Below are positions 26,039 through 34,146 of a DNA stretch of 64,000 nucleotides, one piece after another. Source of the stretch: Treponema parvum (GTDB lineage Bacteria > Spirochaetota > Spirochaetia > Treponematales > Treponemataceae). Within the stretch, counting starts at the first letter, position 1; every line of letters begins with the position of its first letter. The notes under the pieces were generated by a model. That model was not told the DNA's origin, made no database searches, and saw only the letters and a program-made list of their open reading frames with translations. The translations under genes and the position numbers were made by a program. The DNA lies in the NCBI RefSeq assembly GCF_017893945.1, contig NZ_CP054257.1, positions 620,001 through 684,000 of the forward strand, given 5' to 3'.

Positions 26039-27208
26039 ATGTTTGGAATTTTAGTGAGAATCTTTATAGAAAACCCTGAAAACACTTCTGATTTTGCCGT
26101 GCGCGAAAAGTACGGGATTTTATGCGGCGTTCTGGGGCTTTTTTTTAATCTGCTCCTGTTTATTTTTAAACTTATAGTAGGAATCGTAACCCGATCCGTC
26201 GCCGTTACAGGAGACGCTTTTAATCATCTTTCCGATTCGGCGGCTTCGCTGCTTACCATTGTGGGATTTAAATTTTCTTCAAAAAAGCCCGACAAAGATC
26301 ATCCGTTCGGGCACGGTCGGCTTGAATACGTTATGGGGCTTGCAATCGCATTTTTTATCATTACGGTAAGTTTGGAGCTTATGAAATCTTCCGTCTTGTC
26401 GCTGTTTTCGCCTAAGATGATAAACGCCGGGCTGTGGACGTGCGCGGTTTTGGTTTTTTCCATTCTCGTAAAGACGTACATGTACGCTTATAACCGCTTT
26501 ACCGCAAAGAAGATAGATTCTGCTGCGATGTCCGCCGCAGCAAAAGACAGTTTGAGCGATACTCTTACAACCTTCGTAGTTCTTCTTTCCATATTGGTAA
26601 ACCGCTATTTTGATTTTCCCATGATCGACGGAATTGCGGGAATGATAGTTGCGGTTTTCATATTTCTAAACGGAATCGAGGCGGTGAGAGACGTAGTTAC
26701 GCCGCTTTTAGGCACAATTCCGCAAAAGCAGCTTGTGCGCGATATTGAAAGAACTGCGCTTAAATTTCCCCTAATCAAGGGAGTTCACGATATTGTCGTA
26801 CACGAATACGGCCCTGGGCGCATGATAGTCACACTTCATGTGGAAGTTCCCGGAGAAGAGTCGGTCTTTAAAGTTCATGAAGCTATCGACTGTGCGGAAA
26901 AGGCGATACAGGAAGAACTTAACTGCATTGTTTTGATTCACGCCGATCCCATCGATTTTAATTCTCAAAAGAATCTTAAGGTGCGTAAGCTGCTTCCTGA
27001 AATCGCCTCAGAGCTTAAAGCCGGAATTACGGTTCATGAAGCGCGCTGCGTAAGCGAAGGTAAAAAAACGAAAGTCGTCTTTGAAGTGACGAAACCTTTC
27101 GAATGCAAGCTTTCCGATAACGAGATACGTTCTTATATTACGGCTGCAATGAAAAAGGAATTTCCGGAGTGCGAATGCAAGATGACGATAGAACACCCTT
27201 TTACATAA
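26039..27208 (+). CDS. Cation diffusion facilitator (metal efflux) family protein
   Basis: Inner-membrane metal/proton antiporter of about 389 residues with six membrane segments and a C-terminal cytoplasmic domain. Metal-site motifs: GDAFNHLSDSAAS in the second segment (Asn and Asp at the site positions), the loop KKPDKDHPFGHGRLEY, and AAKDSLSDTL in the fifth segment, which carries Asp-x3-Asp where zinc transporters have His-x3-Asp. That pattern is closer to manganese- or iron-type members (inference). The start is uncertain: ATG at 26039 is preferred over a TTG at 26018, and neither has a strong ribosome-binding site. The C-terminal domain is longer than in minimal members. Confidence 0.88.
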   Translation: MFGILVRIFIENPENTSDFAVREKYGILCGVLGLFFNLLLFIFKLIVGIVTRSVAVTGDAFNHLSDSAASLLTIVGFKFSSKKPDKDHPFGHGRLEYVMGLAIAFFIITVSLELMKSSVLSLFSPKMINAGLWTCAVLVFSILVKTYMYAYNRFTAKKIDSAAMSAAAKDSLSDTLTTFVVLLSILVNRYFDFPMIDGIAGMIVAVFIFLNGIEAVRDVVTPLLGTIPQKQLVRDIERTALKFPLIKGVHDIVVHEYGPGRMIVTLHVEVPGEESVFKVHEAIDCAEKAIQEELNCIVLIHADPIDFNSQKNLKVRKLLPEIASELKAGITVHEARCVSEGKKTKVVFEVTKPFECKLSDNEIRSYITAAMKKEFPECECKMTIEHPFT

Positions 27209-27291
27209 TAATGCGGGCGCCGCGCTGCCGGATTATCTCCTTAAGTATCACATTTTTCAAAACGCGCCGTCTCATTGAACAAGGGAAGAGT

Positions 27292-27330
27292 AAAAAAAAA
27301 GCTGCCCAAAAGCTTACGTTTTCGGACAGC
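27292..27330 (-). terminator. Rho-independent terminator after the RecA-like/EF-G unit
   Basis: On the minus strand GCTGTCCGAAAA pairs with TTTTGGGCAGC (11 bp, two wobble pairs) around a short loop, followed by nine T residues. It lies 66 bp beyond the RecA-like gene's stop. Confidence 0.8.
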
Positions 27331-27395
27331 CCCATAGTTGCGTCAGGAATGTGTTAAGTAACTCTTCCCGTACGCAAATTTTGTAGTTAAAAAAA

Positions 27396-28076
27396 TTATT
27401 TTTCGGTCAGAAGCAGGGTTTTTGCGTCAAGCCTCAGCGCGTCCTGAATTGCCGGCATACCGTGGAATTTCAGTATGGAAACATATACGCCGTCCTGCCT
27501 GGGCGAAAGATGAATTACTCCCGCAAAATACTTTTCCAAGTCTGCCGGGACGGAATCGTTTAAGGCGCCGCCTTCCGCAGTAGCGCTGAACCATGCCATG
27601 AGATTGTGTTTTTTTGTAAAGTCGGCGACGGCGGTTATGTCGTCTACGGTCACCTTTGACAGGTCCACCCCGTCTATGACCAGAGCTGAAACCGTGATAC
27701 CGCCTTCATTTAAAGCTTTAAGAGTGTTTATGACTTTCGGCAGTGAAAAATTTTCCTGATTAAAATTCAAAATAGTTCTGTTACGAACCATCTTATCTTT
27801 TAATTCGGATGCGTTGGCCACATTTTTTCTCTTTGAGGCTTCGTTAAATATGCTTTCATACCAGGAAATCACATTTGATGAATGCTGGTCAAAGGAAACA
27901 TGCACCAGATGTTTTCCCTGCGCAAGTTCGTCCATTCCGAATTGAACGAGAACGGACGTCTTTCCGAGTCCTTTTTTGGACGTTACCAAACCGATTTCAC
28001 CGGTCTTTAAACCACCGTCGGTGCATTTATCGAAAATACGTACGGGACTATAATCGTAGTAGTCTAACTTTTCCAT
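27396..28076 (-). CDS. RecA/KaiC-superfamily P-loop ATPase of unknown function
   Basis: Cytoplasmic protein of 226 residues with a RecA-like core: Walker A SKKGLGKTS at about residues 33-41, a FDQHSSNVISWYE motif after the second strand and Walker B SALVIDGVDL near residue 130. The size and layout (GGLKTGEIGLVTSKKGLGKTS) resemble KaiC/DnaB-like single-domain ATPases. I do not know a specific function. Its start lies 8 bp after the EF-G stop on the same strand and a terminator follows, so it is expressed with EF-G. That link may hint at a role in translation or stress, but this is speculation. Confidence 0.75.
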   Translation of the reverse strand: MEKLDYYDYSPVRIFDKCTDGGLKTGEIGLVTSKKGLGKTSVLVQFGMDELAQGKHLVHVSFDQHSSNVISWYESIFNEASKRKNVANASELKDKMVRNRTILNFNQENFSLPKVINTLKALNEGGITVSALVIDGVDLSKVTVDDITAVADFTKKHNLMAWFSATAEGGALNDSVPADLEKYFAGVIHLSPRQDGVYVSILKFHGMPAIQDALRLDAKTLLLTEK

Positions 28077-28084
28077 CTGAACTC

Positions 28085-30175
28085 CTATTTATTCTCTGCT
28101 TTTAATTTTTCAAGATAAGCCTTTCTAAGCTCCTCGGAAATATTATTCGGTACGCGGCCGTATTTAAGGAATTCCATAGAGAATTCAGCTTTTCCCTGCG
28201 TAGAAGACCGCAGAACGGTTGAAAATCCGAACATTTCGCTCAAAGGAACTTCGGCGTTCACCGTAGACTGGTTATTCTCATCGGTACTGTCGATTATAAC
28301 ACCGCGGCGCTGATTTATCAAACCGAACATATTACCCTGGAATTCCGTGGGGCCTTCGATGGAAACCTGCATGATCGGTTCAAGGATGACGGGTTTTGCT
28401 TTTTCATACGCTTCGCGGAAGGCGCCGATGGCGGCCGTCTGGAACGCAATATCGGAGGAGTCTACAGGGTGATATTGACCGTCGTTTATCGTAACTTTTA
28501 CGCCCACGATCGGGAACCCGATGAGCGTACCTTTTTCGATTGCACGGCGGAAGCCCTTGTCGCAGCTCGGTATATATTCGTTGGGAATCGTACCGCCCTT
28601 AATCGCATCCACAAATTCGTAATCTTTGTCTGCGAGAGGCTCGATAAATCCCGCTACGCGGCCGTACTGACCTGCGCCGCCGGTTTGTTTTTTATGCGTA
28701 TAGTTGAAGTCCGCCCGCTGAGTGATCGACTCGCGGTATGCAACTTCAGGAGCGCCGGTAACAACTTCGCACTTGTATTCCCTTTTCATGCGCTCTACAT
28801 AGACTGCAAGGTGAAGCTCTCCCATTCCTTTTATTATAGTCTGATTGGATTCGGGGTCCACATAAGTTTGGAATGTAGGATCTTCCTTTGTAAAGCGGTT
28901 AAGAGCCTTTGCCATCTGATTGGCTGCGGCTTTGTCTTTAGGAGTGATGGATAAGGAAATAACCGGTGCGGGAACGAACATCGACGCCATGGAATAGTTT
29001 AATCCGCCTCCGCAGAAAGTATCGCCCGAAGCGCATTCAATACCGAACAAGGCTACGATGTCGCCGGGAACGCCTTCATTGATGTCTTCCATCGAGGCTG
29101 CGTTCATTCGTACAAGACGCCCCACCTTAAATTTCTGCCGTGAGCGGGTATTGTATAATTCCTGCCCTTTTGAGATTTTTCCTTGGTAAACTCTCACATA
29201 TGTAAGCTGTCCGTACTGACCGTCGTCAAGTTTAAATGCAAGGGCTACGGTCGGCTTTTCGGCGGAAGAACCGAGCTCTACCACAGCTTCGTTATTATCC
29301 AAATCGAGCGCCGAGTTTTTTACTTCGGTTGGATTGGGCAAATATCTGGAAACGCCGTCAAGCAAAGGCTGAATTCCCTTGTTCATGTGAGCGGATCCGC
29401 AGAAAACGCCTACAAATTGTTCCGACAAGGTTCCCTTTCGGACTGCCGAGATGAGTAAGTCTTCCGGAATTTCTTTTTCTTCAAGGAGAGCTTCCATAAG
29501 AGTGTCGTCAAAATTGGAAGCGGCTTCAAGAAGTTCCGCGCGGTATTTTTTTGCCTCGTCAACGAGGTGTGCGGGAATTTCCGCCGTTCGGACTTCTTCT
29601 CCGGAAGGTCCTTCAAAGTAAAGAGCCTTCATGCTTACAAGGTCGACGACGCCTTCGAGTTTGTCTTCAAGACCGATCGGAATTTCCATCATGTATGCGT
29701 TAAGCCCCAGTTTTTCACGCAATTGCATGCGCACGCGGAATGGATTTGCGCCCTGCCGGTCACACTTATTTACAAATGCGATGCGCGGGACGTGATAGCG
29801 CTTTAACTGACGGTCGACCGTGATTGACTGCGACTGTACGCCTGCGACGGCGCAAAGAACCAAAATGGCGCCGTCAAGAACGCGGAGAGCCCGTTCCACT
29901 TCAATCGTAAAATCCACGTGTCCGGGAGTATCGATCAAATTTATCGTAATATCTTTCCACTTAACCTGTGTGGCGGCGGATTGGATCGTTATTCCGCGCT
30001 CGCGTTCCAGATCCATGCTGTCCATCACAGCTCCTACACCGTCTTTCCCGCGAACTTCATGAATCTGATGAATTTTGTTGCAATAAAATAAAATTCGTTC
30101 TGACAGAGTGGTTTTACCCGAGTCTATGTGGGCGCTAATACCGATATTCCTCATTTTGGAAATATCAAAGTTCAT
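28085..30175 (-). CDS. fusA: Elongation factor G, mitochondrial-like/spirochete type (spdEFG1)
   Basis: Translational GTPase of 696 residues. G1 motif [22 protein letters not shown] (with Ser where classical EF-G has Ala), G2 [13 protein letters not shown]3 DTPGHVDFT and G4 [10 protein letters not shown]; all EF-G domains through the C-terminal YLEKLKAE are present. The AHIDSGKTT plus [16 protein letters not shown] pattern is that of mitochondrial EFG1 and the spirochete spdEFG1 class, which performs translocation, while a second EF-G elsewhere is expected to handle recycling (established for the family). A promoter with TTGAAC and TATTAT lies about 85 bp upstream. It is cotranscribed with the RecA-like ATPase. 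Confidence 0.95.
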   Translation of the reverse strand: MNFDISKMRNIGISAHIDSGKTTLSERILFYCNKIHQIHEVRGKDGVGAVMDSMDLERERGITIQSAATQVKWKDITINLIDTPGHVDFTIEVERALRVLDGAILVLCAVAGVQSQSITVDRQLKRYHVPRIAFVNKCDRQGANPFRVRMQLREKLGLNAYMMEIPIGLEDKLEGVVDLVSMKALYFEGPSGEEVRTAEIPAHLVDEAKKYRAELLEAASNFDDTLMEALLEEKEIPEDLLISAVRKGTLSEQFVGVFCGSAHMNKGIQPLLDGVSRYLPNPTEVKNSALDLDNNEAVVELGSSAEKPTVALAFKLDDGQYGQLTYVRVYQGKISKGQELYNTRSRQKFKVGRLVRMNAASMEDINEGVPGDIVALFGIECASGDTFCGGGLNYSMASMFVPAPVISLSITPKDKAAANQMAKALNRFTKEDPTFQTYVDPESNQTIIKGMGELHLAVYVERMKREYKCEVVTGAPEVAYRESITQRADFNYTHKKQTGGAGQYGRVAGFIEPLADKDYEFVDAIKGGTIPNEYIPSCDKGFRRAIEKGTLIGFPIVGVKVTINDGQYHPVDSSDIAFQTAAIGAFREAYEKAKPVILEPIMQVSIEGPTEFQGNMFGLINQRRGVIIDSTDENNQSTVNAEVPLSEMFGFSTVLRSSTQGKAEFSMEFLKYGRVPNNISEELRKAYLEKLKAENK

Positions 30176-30257
30176 ATCTCTTACCTCTCACAAATGGTAT
30201 CAATAAAAGTAACTTGAAAAATAAACAAAACAACCAAGTCTTTTAACGTATTTGACG

Positions 30258-30286
30258 ATAATACTGAAAATACGCGATTTGTTCAA
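30258..30286 (-). promoter_or_regulatory. Promoter for EF-G
   Basis: On the minus strand TTGAAC (30281-30286) and TATTAT (30258-30263) are separated by 17 bp, about 85 bp upstream of the EF-G start codon. Confidence 0.6.
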
Positions 30287-30296
30287 CACTATGGTT

Positions 30297-30534
30297 AAAT
30301 TTCGAGTTTTGAAAATTTTACGCCTTCGGCGAGAACGCCGTCGGCTTCGCCGCGGTCGAGCTTTTAGAGTAGAATTCTGCAAGTATAACGCTCGAAGCGT
30401 CACGCCGCCGGAACCTCGCCTTAAGCATCTTGTTTTCAAAACTCGCCATTCAGTTGGACACTACGGGGCGGGGTTGGAAAATTTCGAGTTTTGAAAAATT
30501 TTACGTTTTAGGCGAGAACGCCGTCGGCTTCGCC
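30297..30534. repeat. Direct repeat of about 55 bp, two copies 126 bp apart
   Basis: Copy 1 is 30297-30351 and copy 2 is 30478-30534. Both read AAATTTCGAGTTTTGAAAA at the start and GGCGAGAACGCCGTCGGCTT near the end; the join between the halves differs by a few bases. Each copy includes the small dyad GGCGA/TCGCC. Function unknown; it may be a dispersed intergenic element. Confidence 0.7.
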
Positions 30535-30695
30535 TCACTTACGATTTTGCAAGGCAAACTCGCGATAAAATGACGAAGTGCAAATGCTGCTGTTTTTTTC
30601 TTGCGTTATGGATAATCTCGTGTTATCATTCTTTTAGGTTTAAGAGCCAGCGCTTTCATAAAGATATAACCATAGTTTCTGTTTTTGAGATTTAG

Positions 30696-30776
30696 AGTGA
30701 AACAGATACCTGATTGTTCTATTACCGATGCTATTTAAATTAGTATGGTTTTAGGGCTCGGTATGTTTGTTTCACT
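30696..30776 (+). promoter_or_regulatory. Inverted-repeat leader upstream of the TRAP operon
   Basis: AGTGAAACA (30696-30704) is exactly complementary to TGTTTCACT (30768-30776), and adjacent ATACC/GGTAT can extend the stem. The loop is about 60 nt and T-rich sequence follows, so an attenuator is possible. The start codon lies 78 bp downstream. Confidence 0.4.
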
Positions 30777-30853
30777 TTTTGTTTTTTAGACACGACTATG
30801 GTGATTTTAGAAAGTTCTGGGAATCAATAATTCTGCAAGGAGGAATTATAATA

Positions 30854-31858
30854 ATGAAAAAGTTTGTAAAATCGATCGTTACGGGCCTTTTAATTTTGAG
30901 CGTTGCCGGTCTTGCGTTTGCCGCACCAAAAAAGAAATCTCTTATTCTTGCAACCAAATTCTTGGACTCTGAAGAGACGGCGATGTCGTTAAGAAGGGTA
31001 GAGGCTGCCATTAACGAACGCGGTAAGGCCGTAAATCTTGAAATCAAAATGTACCCCGGTCTTACGTATGCAAAGGCTGCGGACTGCATGGAACAGATCA
31101 CTCAGGGGGCAAACGTTATTTCCTGCGACGGTATAAACTTTATTGCCGAATATGTTCCGGATTATGACGCCGTAACAGGCCCCTTCCTTTATGCGGACAT
31201 GGCGGAATATCTTGCTATGACAAAGACAAAGCTTGTTCAGGATCTTAACGCCAAAGCTGCAAAGAAAGGCATTCACGTTCTTTCCTTGGATTATGTATTC
31301 GGATTCCGCAGCATGATGACCAATAAGGTTATTTCGGAACCCGCCGACATGAAGGGACTTAAGATCCGCGTTCCAGAGTCAACTATTTATTCATATACTC
31401 TCGACGCTCTCGGTGCAACTCCGATCGCTATGCCTTACCCGGATACGTATTCCGCCATACAGCAAAAAGTTATAGACGGAGTTGAAGGTTCCATTTCCAC
31501 ATACTGGGGAACAAAGCAGTATGAGAACGTAAAGAATTATTCTCTTACGAACCATATTCTCGCCGTTTCCGGTATAGCGATGTCCGAAAGCTATTGGAAG
31601 GGGCTGACAAAGGAACAGCAGCAGATTATTGCCGAAGAATTTAAAAACGGCGCCGACGATCTTTACAAGAATACGCTTGCACAGGAAAGCGAAATGCTTA
31701 AAAAACTTGAGGCGGTGGGCGTAAAGGTAAACAAGGTAGATACCCCCGCATTTTCGGCGGCATGCAAACCCGTGTATTCAAGGTTCCCGAAATGGACGCC
31801 CGGAATTTTTGATCAGATTCAGGCGGAACTTGCAAAGATCCGTGCAAAAAAACAATAG
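30854..31858 (+). CDS. TRAP transporter substrate-binding protein (DctP family)
   Basis: Periplasmic binding protein of 334 residues for a tripartite ATP-independent transporter. The start at 30854 is fixed by AAGGAGGA about 8 bp upstream and gives a clean signal peptide (MKKFVKSIVTGLLILSVAGLAFAA); the frame is open further up without a ribosome-binding site. Family features: ADMKGLKIRVPESTIYSYTLDALGATPIAMPYPDTYSAIQQKVIDGVEG, containing the Arg (KIRVP) that binds the substrate carboxylate. The ligand is probably an organic or sugar acid, as for most DctP proteins. A 12-bp hairpin separates it from the membrane-subunit genes. Confidence 0.93.
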   Translation: MKKFVKSIVTGLLILSVAGLAFAAPKKKSLILATKFLDSEETAMSLRRVEAAINERGKAVNLEIKMYPGLTYAKAADCMEQITQGANVISCDGINFIAEYVPDYDAVTGPFLYADMAEYLAMTKTKLVQDLNAKAAKKGIHVLSLDYVFGFRSMMTNKVISEPADMKGLKIRVPESTIYSYTLDALGATPIAMPYPDTYSAIQQKVIDGVEGSISTYWGTKQYENVKNYSLTNHILAVSGIAMSESYWKGLTKEQQQIIAEEFKNGADDLYKNTLAQESEMLKKLEAVGVKVNKVDTPAFSAACKPVYSRFPKWTPGIFDQIQAELAKIRAKKQ

Positions 31859-31873
31859 ACGTTTTTGCGGGTG

Positions 31874-31911
31874 CAAAACCGTACGCTTCGTTTGCGGGGC
31901 GTGCGGTTTTG
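31874..31911 (+). terminator. Hairpin between TRAP binding protein and membrane subunits
   Basis: CAAAACCGTACG (31874-31885) pairs with CGTGCGGTTTTG (31900-31911) over 12 bp with one wobble. Only TTTG follows, so it is better seen as an attenuating or RNA-stabilising hairpin that favours binding-protein expression. Confidence 0.6.
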
Positions 31912-31978
31912 TTTGAGACCGTTTAAGCGCGTGTCTTTTTAGATTTTTAGTTATACAAAGAAGGATCAGGAGAGAACG

Positions 31979-32488
31979 GTGAAATTCGATAAAAAAGATT
32001 TGTTATCAAATTTTGAATTGTACCTTGGCGGTTTTTTTATCGCTTGCACTGTAGTTATTACCATTGCAAACGTGTTTACCCGATACTGTTTGGGGTTTAC
32101 ATTTTTCTGGAATCAAGAAGTTGCCTTAATCGGCTTTGTTTGGACAATTTTCCTTGGTGCTGCGGGTGCATTTAAACACAGGATGATGATGGGTGTAGAC
32201 TTTTTATTGCAAGTTACACATGGAAAAGTAAGAAAAACTATAAGATTGGCCGGAAGTGTTTTTGTTTTGATCATTACTTCTACAATGTTGTCGCTTTCGA
32301 CGGCGTACATATTAAGAAGCCAGAAGATAACCCCTGTTTTACAGATTTCATATAAGTGGTTGAATTTAAGTATAATTCTTTCATTCGTTCTTATAACGAT
32401 CTACGCTATAAAGAACGTGATAAGTGAAATTCTTATTTTTATAGGTAAGCGGCCGGAACCGTCTCTGCTTGTGGAGGAAAATATATGA
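31979..32488 (+). CDS. TRAP transporter small permease subunit (DctQ family)
   Basis: Integral membrane protein of 169 residues with four transmembrane segments, beginning with a GTG preceded by AGGAGAG. It has the DctQ pattern FTRYCLGFTFFWNQEVALIGFVWTIFLGAAGAFKHRMMMGVDFL (residues 33-77). It forms the membrane complex with the large subunit, whose ATG overlaps its stop by 4 bp. Confidence 0.92.
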   Translation: MKFDKKDLLSNFELYLGGFFIACTVVITIANVFTRYCLGFTFFWNQEVALIGFVWTIFLGAAGAFKHRMMMGVDFLLQVTHGKVRKTIRLAGSVFVLIITSTMLSLSTAYILRSQKITPVLQISYKWLNLSIILSFVLITIYAIKNVISEILIFIGKRPEPSLLVEENI

Positions 32489-33819
32489 TTTTTACGCACC
32501 CGATGTTTCCTATTTTCGTATTGTTTTTCCTTTTCTTTATGAACGTGCCGATTGCGCTTTCTCTCATAGGTTCGACTCTTTATTATTTTGTATTTATCAA
32601 CCATAACATGCCGACGAGCCTGGTCATTCAGCAGTTCGTTTCGGCCGTAGAGTCGTTTCCTTATCTTGCCGTGCCGTTTTTTATCATGCTCGGTTCCGTC
32701 ATGAACTATTCCGGATTGAGCGACAGGCTTATGGACTTTGCCGAAGTTTTGGCGGGGCATCTTAAAGGCGGACTTGCGCAGGTAAACTGCGTGCTTAGCG
32801 CTCTCATGGGCGGAATTTCAGGTTCCGCAAACGCCGACGCCGCTATGGAATCAAAGATTCTCGTTCCCGCAATGCTGAACAAGGGTATGCCTTTGGATTT
32901 CAGCGCTGCCGTCACGGCAGCTTCGTCGGCGGTAAGCCCCGTAATTCCTCCGGGAAACAACTTGATCATGTACGCACTTATCGCAAACGTAGCGGTAGGA
33001 GACATGTTTTTGGCTGGTTACACACCCGGCATCTTAATGACCCTGTCCATGATGATAGCGGTTCATTTTATCGCCGTAAAACGCAACTATGCTCCCAGCC
33101 GCGACAGAATGGCTTCTCCTCTGGAAATTATGCGCCAAGCATGGAAATCGATATTTGCGCTTTGTATTCCGTTTGTAATAATACTCGGAATGCGTATCGG
33201 AATCTGTACTCCTACCGAAGCCGGTGGAGTTGCCGTTCTTTTTGCCTTTGTCATAGGTGCGTTCGCATACGGAAAATTAAAGCTTTCGCACATTCCTCTT
33301 ATTCTGAAAGAAACCGTACAAAGCACCGGTTCGGTTATGATCATCATTGCCGCAGCGAAGGTGTTCGGTTTTTATATGTCTTGCGAATCAATCCCTGAAA
33401 TGATTACGAAGGCTCTGCTGGGGCTTACGCAGAACAAGTTCCTGCTTCTTATGGTGATCAATTTAGTTCTTCTTGTCGTCGGCATGTTTATAGAAGGCGG
33501 TGCCGCCCTTATTATCCTTGCGCCTCTTTTAGTGCCTGCCGTCATGAGCCGCGGAGTTGATCCTTTGCACTTCGGAGTAATTTTGATTGTAAATATCATG
33601 ATAGGAGGTTTGACACCGCCGTTCGGTTCGATGATGTTTACGGTTTGTTCCATAGTGAACTGCCGCTTTGATAAATTTATCAAACAGGTTTGGCCGTTTA
33701 TCATTGCGCTTTTGGTTGTTTTGGTCATTGTTACATATTCGGAAAGTATCGCTTTGCTCATCCCGAAAATATTCGGATACGAGCCGATTCATACGGGAAT
33801 ACAGGCCCTTGGCGGGTGA
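32485..33819 (+). CDS. TRAP transporter large permease subunit (DctM family)
   Basis: Large membrane subunit of 444 residues with about 12 hydrophobic segments, the ion-coupled transport channel of the TRAP system. Family motifs: YLAVPFFIMLGSVMNYSGLSDRL, GGISGSANADAAMESKILVPAML and SPVIPPGNNLIMYALIANVAVGDMFLAGYTPG. It overlaps the small subunit by 4 bp. A large stem-loop (33833-33878) and a strong T-tailed terminator (33916-33962) follow, so the TRAP operon ends here. Confidence 0.94.
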   Translation: MIFTHPMFPIFVLFFLFFMNVPIALSLIGSTLYYFVFINHNMPTSLVIQQFVSAVESFPYLAVPFFIMLGSVMNYSGLSDRLMDFAEVLAGHLKGGLAQVNCVLSALMGGISGSANADAAMESKILVPAMLNKGMPLDFSAAVTAASSAVSPVIPPGNNLIMYALIANVAVGDMFLAGYTPGILMTLSMMIAVHFIAVKRNYAPSRDRMASPLEIMRQAWKSIFALCIPFVIILGMRIGICTPTEAGGVAVLFAFVIGAFAYGKLKLSHIPLILKETVQSTGSVMIIIAAAKVFGFYMSCESIPEMITKALLGLTQNKFLLLMVINLVLLVVGMFIEGGAALIILAPLLVPAVMSRGVDPLHFGVILIVNIMIGGLTPPFGSMMFTVCSIVNCRFDKFIKQVWPFIIALLVVLVIVTYSESIALLIPKIFGYEPIHTGIQALGG

Positions 33820-33832
33820 CGCCGGGTATCTA

Positions 33833-33878
33833 AGGAAGCGCCGATTAAAGCGAGGAGCGCATTTAATCAGAGCTTCCT
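33833..33878 (+). repeat. Long stem-loop after the TRAP large subunit
   Basis: AGGAAGC and GCTTCCT form the outer stem and GATTAAA and TTTAATC the inner stem, with a small interior loop. It lies 14 bp after the stop codon and precedes the T-tailed terminator. Confidence 0.6.
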
Positions 33879-33919
33879 CTTTGTCCGATAAAATGACGCG
33901 TTTTGAAACATGTTACGCT

Positions 33920-33962
33920 GCCGCCCGGTTTTATTTACCGAACCGTGCGGCGTTTTTTTTTT
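33920..33962 (+). terminator. Rho-independent terminator of the TRAP operon
   Basis: GCCGC-CCGGTT pairs with AACCGT-GCGGC, and ten T residues follow (33953-33962). This is the clearest intrinsic terminator in the window. Confidence 0.88.
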
Positions 33963-34146
33963 GACGTATGTGTGTTTTTAGAGGTCTCGCGGGCATCTTT
34001 TCGAAACGGATAATCAATATTCGCCCAGCCGCCCCGCCTGCGAAAAATCCGCCTCCTAAAAGATTGTTCAAATAATAAAAACTCTGTATACTGTAGAACG
34101 CATAGCGCGAAACGCCGTGCCGCATACTGCAGATTTAAGGAATATT

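Larger units (their letters stand above)
30176..30853. other. Long divergent intergenic region with internal repeats (678 bp)
   Basis: No credible gene. It contains the EF-G promoter at the left, a direct repeat at 30297-30351 and 30478-30534, and at the right an inverted repeat leader before the TRAP binding-protein gene. The middle (30340-30480) is GC-rich in short patches but codes for nothing recognisable. Confidence 0.6.
33820..34146. other. Intergenic region between TRAP operon and gatB
   Basis: About 327 bp. The left part holds the TRAP operon's terminators. The right part (33963-34146) carries no recognisable gene; a short upstream extension of the gatB frame is present but has no ribosome-binding site. 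Confidence 0.55.

Noticed and set aside
30200..30494. Small Arg-rich open frames in the EF-G/TRAP gap
   Set aside because: They arise from GC-rich repeats, occur on both strands and have no ribosome-binding site.
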